Of a stretch of 64,000 nucleotides of DNA, positions 57,929 through 64,000 are shown one piece after another. Position numbers and translations under genes: made by a program. The stretch's first letter is position 1; each line of letters starts with the position of its first letter. The notes beneath the pieces are model-generated. The model had not been told where the DNA came from, did not search any database, and saw only the letters and a list, made by a program, of their open reading frames with translations. This DNA comes from Xanthomonas sp. DAR 35659 (lineage in GTDB: Bacteria; Pseudomonadota; Gammaproteobacteria; Xanthomonadales; Xanthomonadaceae), in the NCBI RefSeq assembly GCF_041242975.1, contig NZ_CP162488.1, positions 2,656,001-2,720,000 on the forward strand, in the 5' to 3' direction.

Positions 57929-58096
57929 GCCGCGCCGTCCGCCGCTGCGCCGTTCGATGCGGCAATGGATTTTGATTGCGATCGCGGCGCGCGGATCGCT
58001 TAGATGACGCCTCGCCGCGGAGCCGAGACCCTCATGACCGCCTATTGCCTGCGGGCTCGACACGTAACCTGATGCTGCATTTGTAGGAGTCAACTG

Positions 58097-59020
58097 TCAT
58101 GCAGCAGCGATGACGGGAGGCGCGTAAGAAGCCTGATCGCGCGCGATGGCATTGAGCCAGCGTAGGTACTTGTGCATGCAGGCGACGATGGCGACCTTGG
58201 CCGGTTTGCCGGCCGCTTGCAGGCGCGCATAGGTTTGGGCCAAGGGGGATTTGGCGCGGATGCTGGCCCAGGTGGCCATGTACAGCGCGCGGCGCACGTC
58301 GCTGCGCCCGCCTTTGATGCGGCGCTGGCCTTGCCAGCGGCCGCTGTCGTGATTGAACGGCGCCAGCCCGACCAGGGCGGCCAGCTTGCGCGGCGGCAGC
58401 GTTCCCAGTTCCGGCAGGCGTGCGGCCAGGGTGGCGCGCAGGATCGGCCCCAGCCCCGGCACCTTGGGCAGGGTCGAACACGCGTCGGCCTGCTGCTGAA
58501 GGTCTCGCTTCAGCGCATCGCTCTGCCGCTTCAGTAGGTCGATCGCTTCCTGGCAGTGGCGCCGCACCTCCGGGCTGGTGATGTGCTCCAGACGCCGCCG
58601 CAGGGCGTCGTGCTGGCCGACCAGAGCATTGCGCAGATCCAGCAGTTCGCGCAGGTGCTGCAGGTGCTCGGGCAACACGTCCGTCGGGGGGGCCACAATG
58701 GCTTGGGCTGTCACGGCCAACAGACGCGCGTCCAGGGCGTCGGTCTTGGCCTTGATGCCCAGCGCCTTGGCCAACGCACGTGGGCGCTGCGCACACATCC
58801 GCACCGCCGGCAGGTTGGCCTGCCGCAGCGTCCGCAGCACCTCATGTTCGTAGCCGCCGCTGGCTTCCAGCACGATCCGTTCGCACTCCAGCCTCGCCAG
58901 ACGCTGGACCAGCTCAACGCGCCCTTGCGGCGTGTTGGGCTGGGTCCAGGCCAGTCCGTCCGGCAGCACATGAATGACCAGTTCGGCCTTGGCAACATCG
59001 ATCCCGACAAAGCGCCGCAT
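58097..59020 (-). CDS. IS110-family transposase (DEDD/serine recombinase)
   Basis: The protein has 307 residues from ATG 59020. The RuvC-like DEDD residues are readable at D8 (FVGIDVAKAE), E52 (VLEASGGYE), D94 and D97 (AKTDALDARLLA). The C-terminal transposase_20 domain has LPKVPGLGPILRATLAA and the catalytic Ser at about S226 (APFNHDSGRWQG), followed by KGGRSDVRRALYM. All key residues are present, so the enzyme may be active. Its stop lies 7 bp from the element end. Confidence 0.95.
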   Translation of the reverse strand: MRRFVGIDVAKAELVIHVLPDGLAWTQPNTPQGRVELVQRLARLECERIVLEASGGYEHEVLRTLRQANLPAVRMCAQRPRALAKALGIKAKTDALDARLLAVTAQAIVAPPTDVLPEHLQHLRELLDLRNALVGQHDALRRRLEHITSPEVRRHCQEAIDLLKRQSDALKRDLQQQADACSTLPKVPGLGPILRATLAARLPELGTLPPRKLAALVGLAPFNHDSGRWQGQRRIKGGRSDVRRALYMATWASIRAKSPLAQTYARLQAAGKPAKVAIVACMHKYLRWLNAIARDQASYAPPVIAAA

Positions 59021-59055
59021 AGACGTTCTCCGCAGTAGACTTAGGGTCGAGAGCG

Positions 59056-59200
59056 CTCCTGCCAATGCCCAGGCTTGTGATGTTCGAGCTCCCGGCTCAG
59101 GCAACTGTTCGGGCTTGTCAGGCAGGAGAACCGGGGTGCGGCGGCACTGACTCCTACTCGTGCTCGCTTGGCACTGCGGCTTAACGGCCTGCCGCACCCC
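59056..59200 (-). ncRNA. Predicted IS110 bridge RNA
   Basis: On the transposase strand, upstream of its start, two long stem-loops follow each other. Loop 1 (59200-59133) is closed by GGGGTGCGGC/GCCGCACCCC and contains AAGCCGC (59182-59176), equal to the left target, and GTAGGAG (59157-59151), complementary to the right target. Loop 2 (59128-59056) is closed by CTCCTGCC/GGCAGGAG and contains ACAGTTG (59108-59102), equal to the element's right end, and CACAAG (59079-59074), complementary to its left end. This is the target-loop and donor-loop order known for bridge RNAs. RNA boundaries are estimates. Confidence 0.78.
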
Positions 59201-59238
59201 GCTCTCACCTTCAACGATAGACCCTCTTTTGACACAAG

Positions 59239-59300
59239 CGGCTTCAGCCGCGACAGGCACTTTCCGAAGCTGCCTGTCGCGGCTGAAGCCGCTCCTACAG
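59239..59300. repeat. REP-like inverted repeat, interrupted copy (right part)
   Basis: The right part of the disrupted arm (CGGCTTCAGCCGCGACAGG) is at 59239-59257. The full opposite arm, ending GCCGCTCCTACAG, is at 59271-59300. The missing TTGTAGGAG is found at 58081-58089, on the far side of the insertion sequence. Without the insertion it would form a hairpin like the one at 4931. Confidence 0.9.
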
Positions 59301-59326
59301 AAGCCGTAGGCGCCCGCGCGGCTGCG

Positions 59327-60646
59327 TTAGCTCGGATTCTCCAGCGAGAACAGATCCGCCTGCTTGTCGTAGGCGAAATACTCCGCATAGCGCGCCCAAC
59401 TGGTCACCGCCTGCACGGTCTCGGCCGCGTAGGCCTCGGACATGTGGTCTTCCAGTTCGTCGCGGAAGCGCCGTGCCGGCGCGTGATGGCTCGGGCGTTC
59501 GTCGAGCACGCGGCGGATGTGCGCGGCCAGCGGCACGTAGGTGGCCAGGTGCTGGGCGAACAGTTGCTTGCGCGCATCGGTGCCGAGCTCGGCGAAACGC
59601 TGGCCGGCCGGGGTCAGTTGCAGGTCGCCCTGCTCGAATACCGCGAAGCGCAGCAGTTGCAGGGTCTCGGCGATCGGGAACAACTCGTCCACCTCCAACT
59701 GCAACCCGGCCGCCAGCGGCGGCAGGTCGGCGCGGCCATGGTAGGGCTCGGCCGCCACCGCCTCGATCAGGCCGGCCAGCAGATTGCTCGACACGCGCGG
59801 CAGCACCATCGCGATGCCGCTGCCCGGGAACACGCCCTCGCGCGCCTGCGGCCGCTGCGGGCTGGCGGTCATGCGCGCGTAGATGTCGTCGACCAGGGCG
59901 CGGAACGCCGGCGCCAGGCGGTTGCGCGGCTGCGGCAGGGTCACCTGGATCTCGCCGATCACCCGGCCTGGATTTGCGCCGAAGATCACGATGCGGTCGC
60001 ACATCAGCACCGCTTCCTCGATGTTGTGGGTGACCATCAGGATCGACTCGATCGGCATGCGCCCTTCCGACCACAGGTCGAGCAGGTCGGTACGCAGGGT
60101 CTCGGCGGTCAGCACGTCCAGCGCCGAGAACGGCTCGTCCATCAGCAGCAGCTTGGGCCGCACCACCAGGGCGCGGGCTAGGCCGACGCGCTGGCGCATG
60201 CCGCCGGACAGTTCCTTCGGATAGGCGCCCTCGTAGCCGTCCAGGCCGATCAGGTCGATCGCCGCCAGTGCGCGCCGGCGGCGTTCGTCGGCGGCCACGC
60301 CGCGCGCCTCCAGCCCCACTTCCACGTTCTGCAGCACGGTCAGCCACGGGAACAGGGCGAAGCTCTGGAACACCATGGCGATGTCGTCGATCGCCTGAGC
60401 CGGCGTGGCGTCGCGGAACGCGATGCTGCCGGCGCTGGGCTGCAGCAACCCGGCGATGGCGCGCAGCAAGGTGGACTTGCCGGAGCCGGAGCGGCCGAGC
60501 AGACCGACGATCTGGCCCGAGTGCAGGGTCAGGTCGACGTCGTCCAGCACCACCAGCGGCGTCGCCCCGCCCTTGTCGTAGCTCTTGCGCACGCCCTGCA
60601 CGCGGACCAGCGGGGCGCGCTCGGGCGCGCTTGCGGAAAAGGTCAT
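59327..60646 (-). CDS. ABC importer ATPase with C-terminal AAA-associated domain
   Basis: The protein has 439 residues from ATG 60646. Walker A GRSGSGKST is at about 51-59, the signature is LSGGMRQRV, and Walker B is LLLMDEPFSALD. These match the nitrate/sulfonate/taurine importer group. After about residue 280 there is an extra domain of ~150 residues (FPIAETLQLLRFAVFEQGDLQLTPAGQRFAE) as in 'AAA-associated' ABC proteins. It lies 16 bp downstream of the permease gene. No solute-binding protein is present, so the substrate is unknown. Confidence 0.9.
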   Translation of the reverse strand: MTFSASAPERAPLVRVQGVRKSYDKGGATPLVVLDDVDLTLHSGQIVGLLGRSGSGKSTLLRAIAGLLQPSAGSIAFRDATPAQAIDDIAMVFQSFALFPWLTVLQNVEVGLEARGVAADERRRRALAAIDLIGLDGYEGAYPKELSGGMRQRVGLARALVVRPKLLLMDEPFSALDVLTAETLRTDLLDLWSEGRMPIESILMVTHNIEEAVLMCDRIVIFGANPGRVIGEIQVTLPQPRNRLAPAFRALVDDIYARMTASPQRPQAREGVFPGSGIAMVLPRVSSNLLAGLIEAVAAEPYHGRADLPPLAAGLQLEVDELFPIAETLQLLRFAVFEQGDLQLTPAGQRFAELGTDARKQLFAQHLATYVPLAAHIRRVLDERPSHHAPARRFRDELEDHMSEAYAAETVQAVTSWARYAEYFAYDKQADLFSLENPS

Positions 60647-60662
60647 GGTCGTCTCTCCAGGA

Positions 60663-62420
60663 TCAGTCGAAGCGCAGGCGGCGTTCGGCGAAGGCGTACA
60701 GCCGCCGCCACACCGCACGGTTGAAGAAGGTCACGAACAGCGCCATCACCGCCACGCCGAGCAGCACCCGCGCGCCGTCGCCGGCGGCGGTGGCGCGGGC
60801 GATGTAGGACCCCAGTCCGTAGGCCTGCACCTGGGTATCGCCCCAACTGGCCAGTTCGGCCACGATGCTGGCGTTCCACGAGCCGCCGGAGGCGGTCAGC
60901 GCGCCGGTGATGTAGTACGGAAAGATCCCCGGCAGGATCACCCGCCGCCACCAGGTCCACGAGCGCAACTGGTAGACCGTGGCCGCCTCGCGAAGGTCGG
61001 TGGGAAACGCGCTGGCGCCGGCGATCACGTTGAACAGGATGTACCACTGCGTGCCGAGGATCATCAGCGGCGACAGCCAGATGTTCGGGTTGGCGCCGGT
61101 GGCGACGATCGCCAGCACCGCGAACGGGAACAGCACGTTGGCCGGGAACGCGGCCAGGAACTGCGCCAGCGGCTGCACCCGTTGCGCGATGCGCGGACGC
61201 AAGCCGATCCACACGCCGATCGGCACCCACACCAGGCTGGCCAGCGCGATCAGCACCACCACCCGCGCCAGCGTGACCAGGCCGCCGCCGAACGCCTCGG
61301 TCAGGTCGTGCAGCCCCAGGTGCCGGCGCCCGTAGTCGAACGCGAACCAGGCCGCGGCCAGCGCCGCGATCGCCAGCGCCGCGCTCCACGCGCGGTCGCC
61401 CCAGCGGCCGCCGCCGATGCCCTGCCCCGACGTGGCCGATGCCGGGCGCGCCTGCCGCGGTGCCCAGCGCAGCAGCAGGCTGCGCTGCCACAGCCAGGCC
61501 AGCGGCGCGACCAGGCGCTTGGCCAGGCGGGTGCGCCGCAGCAGGTCGTACAGCCACGACTGCGGCTTGTCCTGCGAGGCGGTGAGTTCGGCGCGGAACT
61601 TGTCCGACCAGGCGACGATGGGCCGGAACAGCAACTGGTCGTACAGCACGATCAGCACGCCCATCGCCAGCACCGCCCAGCCGACCGCGGCGAAGTCGCG
61701 CTGCGCGATCGCCAACGCCAGAAAGGCACCGATGCCGGGCAATTCGAGGGTGTGGTCGCCGACGGTGATCGCCTCGGAGGCGACCACGAAGAACCAGCCG
61801 CCGGACATCGACATCATCATGTTCCAGATCAGCGCCGGCGTCGCATACGGCGCTTCCAGCCGCCAGAAGCGCTGCCATGCCGAGAAGCCGAAGCCGCGGC
61901 TGACCTCGTCCAGGTCGCGCGGCACGTTGCGCAGCGACTGGTAGAACGAGTACGCCATGTTCCAGGCCTGGCTGGTGAAGATGGCGAAGATCGAAGCCAG
62001 CTCGGCGCCGATCTGGCGGCCGGGAAACAGGCCCAGGAAGAAGGTCACGGTGAAGGTCAGGAAGCCCAGCACCGGCACCGACTGCAGGATGTCCAGCGCC
62101 GGCACGATCACCCGTTCGGCGCGGCGGCTCTTGGCCGCCAGCGTCGCCACCACGAAGGTGAACAGCAACGAGGCGGCCATCGCCGCGAACATGCGCATGG
62201 TGGTGCGCAGGCCGTATTCGGGCAGTTGCCACCGGTCCAGCGACACCGCGGCGGCGCCCTGCGGCGGCAGCGGCGCGCGCATGTCGGCGGCGCCGTGCAG
62301 CAGCAGCACGCCCAGCGCCAGCAGCAGCGCGAAGACCGCCAGGTCGTGCAGGTTGGGCAGCACGCCGGGACGTGCGGCGACGGCGCCAGGCGCATTGCGG
62401 TCGCGGGGAGAGAACACCAT
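60663..62420 (-). CDS. Double-domain ABC importer permease
   Basis: The protein has 585 residues from ATG 62420. Two copies of the binding-protein-dependent permease fold are fused: roughly 70-275 (with EVSRGFGFSAWQRFWRLEAPYATPALIW) and 390-580 (with EAATVYQLRSWTWWRRVILPGIFPYYI). Each has an EAA-like loop that docks the ATPase. The middle ~100 residues hold a basic linker. A fused dimer would need only the one ATPase gene downstream. The importer belongs to the SsuC/TauC-like group, but the ligand cannot be read. Confidence 0.9.
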   Translation of the reverse strand: MVFSPRDRNAPGAVAARPGVLPNLHDLAVFALLLALGVLLLHGAADMRAPLPPQGAAAVSLDRWQLPEYGLRTTMRMFAAMAASLLFTFVVATLAAKSRRAERVIVPALDILQSVPVLGFLTFTVTFFLGLFPGRQIGAELASIFAIFTSQAWNMAYSFYQSLRNVPRDLDEVSRGFGFSAWQRFWRLEAPYATPALIWNMMMSMSGGWFFVVASEAITVGDHTLELPGIGAFLALAIAQRDFAAVGWAVLAMGVLIVLYDQLLFRPIVAWSDKFRAELTASQDKPQSWLYDLLRRTRLAKRLVAPLAWLWQRSLLLRWAPRQARPASATSGQGIGGGRWGDRAWSAALAIAALAAAWFAFDYGRRHLGLHDLTEAFGGGLVTLARVVVLIALASLVWVPIGVWIGLRPRIAQRVQPLAQFLAAFPANVLFPFAVLAIVATGANPNIWLSPLMILGTQWYILFNVIAGASAFPTDLREAATVYQLRSWTWWRRVILPGIFPYYITGALTASGGSWNASIVAELASWGDTQVQAYGLGSYIARATAAGDGARVLLGVAVMALFVTFFNRAVWRRLYAFAERRLRFD

Positions 62421-63063
62421 GGGCAGCTTCCGGCTGGGAGGCGGCGATGCGCCGCGTGTGGATGGGCGATGAGGGGCGTGGACGGGCGCGCGGTCTGGCG
62501 ACGGCGCGCACGGGTCAGGCGTCAGCCGGTGCTACGCCAGGCGTGCGTCGCGCGATCCGGCGCCGTCACCGCCGACCACGCGGCGCGACGTGGGATGCGC
62601 TTGCGGTTCCCCCATCGGCGGTCGGCCATGCGGCTTGCCATCGGCAGAACGCGGCAGCTTCGCCGTTGCAGACGCAGCGGCCCGACCGATGTGCGGCAAC
62701 AGGCCACGGCGCGCACCGATGCAGGGGCGCGACGGGCGCAAGGCGACAGCGATGACAGATGCATGGGCGGCTCCGGACTGCGGAAAACGCCAGGGCGACG
62801 CTCGGAGGTCCTCGCGGATCGGGCATGCGTACTGCGGAAACATCGCGCCAGCGCCGCGGCGGCGGTGGCGAACGGTCCCGTCCTGAGCGGACGGGACCGG
62901 CTGGGACGAACCCAGACCTTGGCGGTCCTGTCAGCTCAGCAGCTGCAGCGTCGGTCTAGGATGACTGTCCAAGGTAGTGGCCTCTGGCCGTTGCGATCGG
63001 CGCGCAGTATAGCCAGCAAATGCGGCACCGCAATGACGCGCGGCGAACCGGCGCGGCCGGCGT
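62421..63063. other. Long intergenic region with two adjacent hairpins
   Basis: This 643-bp gap separates the EAL-protein stop from the start of the permease gene; both are on the minus strand. A perfect 10-bp hairpin, GGTCCCGTCC/GGACGGGACC, is at 62874-62898, and CTGGG/CCCAG is nearby at about 62901-62915. No T-run follows either, so they are not simple terminators. Short open frames on both strands lack coding character. It may hold a long leader for the importer operon; I recognise no known riboswitch. Confidence 0.4.
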
Positions 63064-64000
63064 TCACTGCGCAGCAAGCACCAGCCGCGGCTGGGTCGCC
63101 GGCAGCGTGTTGTGGCGGGCGCGCAACCAGGCCGCCAGTTCGCGCGGCGGCAGCGGCCGCGCGTGCAGGTAGCCCTGGATCTCGTCGCAGCCCTGCTCGC
63201 GCAGCAGCGCTTCCTCCTGCACGGTCTCCACGCCCTCGGCCACCACCTGCATGCCCAGCGCGTGGCCCAGTTGCACGATCGCCTGGGTGACCTTGGCGGT
63301 GCCGCTATCGTGCAGCATGTCCTGCACGAAGCTGCGGTCGATCTTCAGTCGCTGCACCGGGAAACGGTTGAGGTAATGCAGGTTGGAGAAGCCGGTGCCG
63401 AAATCGTCCACTGCCAGCAGCACGCCTTCCTGCTCGAACAGCTCGAAACAGCGGCGCAGCGATTCGGTGTCGCGGATCAGCGCGGACTCGGTCAGTTCCA
63501 GTTCCAGCCGTTTCGGCGACCAGCCGTTGCGCAGGCACAGCTCGATCACCCGCTCGGCGAAGCCGCGGTCGCGCAACTGCATCGCCGAGACGTTCACCGA
63601 GATGCGGTCGAAGCTCAGCCCCGCCGCGTCCCAGGCCGCGGCCTGGCGGCAGGCCTCGTTGATCACCCAGTCGCCCAGGCGCACGATCTCGCCGCATTCC
63701 TCGGCGATGGGAATGAATTCGGCCGGGTTGCAATGGCCGTGACCGGGCCGGTGCCAGCGCAGCAGCGCCTCCACCCCCGGCGCGCGTTCGCCGGCGGCGT
63801 GCACCAGCGGCTGGTACACCAGCGAGAATTCCTCGCGGTCCAGCGCGCCGTGCAGCGCGTGTTCGATCTCCAGGCGCCGCTGCGCGCGCAGCAGCACGTC
63901 CTGGCTGTAGTAGTGGCAGGTGTTGCGGCCCGATTCCTTGGCCGCGTACATCGCCGCGTCGGCGGCGCGCAGCAGGCTGTCGAATTCCTGGCGTCCCTCC
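63064..64000 (-). CDS. GGDEF-EAL protein, EAL domain (5' part cut by window edge)
   Basis: The visible ~312 residues begin within the end of a GGDEF domain (LLRAADAAMYAAKESGRN) and contain a whole EAL domain. Phosphodiesterase residues are present: EALLRW, NVSAMQL, LELTESAL, DDFGTGFSN and LKIDRSFV, then VAEGVE and EIQGYLHARPLP. It probably hydrolyses cyclic di-GMP. Sensor domains and the GGDEF active site lie beyond the right edge. The stop is at 63064. Confidence 0.93.
   Translation of the reverse strand, partial: EGRQEFDSLLRAADAAMYAAKESGRNTCHYYSQDVLLRAQRRLEIEHALHGALDREEFSLVYQPLVHAAGERAPGVEALLRWHRPGHGHCNPAEFIPIAEECGEIVRLGDWVINEACRQAAAWDAAGLSFDRISVNVSAMQLRDRGFAERVIELCLRNGWSPKRLELELTESALIRDTESLRRCFELFEQEGVLLAVDDFGTGFSNLHYLNRFPVQRLKIDRSFVQDMLHDSGTAKVTQAIVQLGHALGMQVVAEGVETVQEEALLREQGCDEIQGYLHARPLPPRELAAWLRARHNTLPATQPRLVLAAQ

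Larger units (their letters stand above)
58088..59238 (-). mobile_element. IS110-group insertion sequence inside a REP-like hairpin
   Basis: The element lies on the minus strand, roughly 59236 (transposase-upstream end) to 58090, with a CT dinucleotide at both junctions (59238-59237 and 58089-58088). To the left of the insertion is TTGTAGGAG; to the right is CGGCTTCAGCCGCGAC. Joined, they restore the arm of the REP-like repeat seen intact at 4931. There are no terminal inverted repeats, as expected of IS110. About 1.15 kb carries one transposase and a 216-bp non-coding end that encodes a likely bridge RNA. IS621 of E. coli, which also uses a CT core and targets REP repeats, is a close parallel. 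Confidence 0.9.

Noticed and set aside
62522..62959. Short open frames on both strands in the importer-EAL gap
   Set aside because: Arg/Ser/Ala-rich without ribosome sites or motifs, overlapping each other on both strands.

Overview
The window is high-GC gammaproteobacterial chromosome, most likely Xanthomonas or a close relative in the Xanthomonadaceae. This rests on the hairpin repeats built on TGTAGGAGCGGCTTCAGCC, the FdtA/FdtB-type amino-sugar genes of the kind found in xanthomonad O-antigen loci, and the conserved housekeeping block. No rRNA, tRNA or CRISPR array was seen.

Positions 1-26,300 are an accessory surface-glycan / natural-product island. Genes lie in six transcription units: (1) an HPr-kinase-like protein plus an ABC exporter cut by the left edge; (2) a cobalamin-type radical SAM protein plus a nucleotidyltransferase; (3) methyltransferase, amidohydrolase, methyltransferase, second radical SAM protein and two glycosyltransferases; (4) a Wzx/Wzy/Wzz-type polysaccharide operon with a 3-amino-3,6-dideoxyhexose pathway; (5) cytochrome b, a Cyc2-like outer-membrane cytochrome-porin and a soluble cytochrome c; (6) an ECF sigma factor, its zinc-binding anti-sigma factor and a subtilase-like lipoprotein. 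Upstream of the first gene of all six units I read the same bipartite element, CAACC-N16-GCAC, on the correct strand and with identical spacing. The simplest reading is that the sigma factor drives itself and the whole island. This is the most interesting system in the window.

Positions 26,337-31,494 are cytochrome c maturation genes ccmCDEFGHI; ccmA and ccmB are not next to them. Next come a single-domain response regulator, a secreted cyanovirin-N-like protein, an iron-linked PepSY membrane set with a Fur-like box, and crcB behind a fluoride riboswitch.

Positions 36,206-56,197 carry a core block whose order resembles the E. coli clpS-clpA-infA-aat-trxB-ftsK-lolA-rarA neighbourhood, with inserted genes (a His-rich metal exporter, a transglutaminase-like protein, FemAB-like and unknown proteins). 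It is followed by NUDIX, mnmA and hflD.

The right end has a chemoreceptor-like protein, an IS110-group insertion sequence, an ABC importer without a binding protein, and a GGDEF-EAL protein cut by the right edge. The IS110 element sits inside one arm of a REP-like hairpin, and its non-coding end folds into two stem-loops that contain guide-like matches to both the target and its own ends, which is the expected layout of a bridge RNA.
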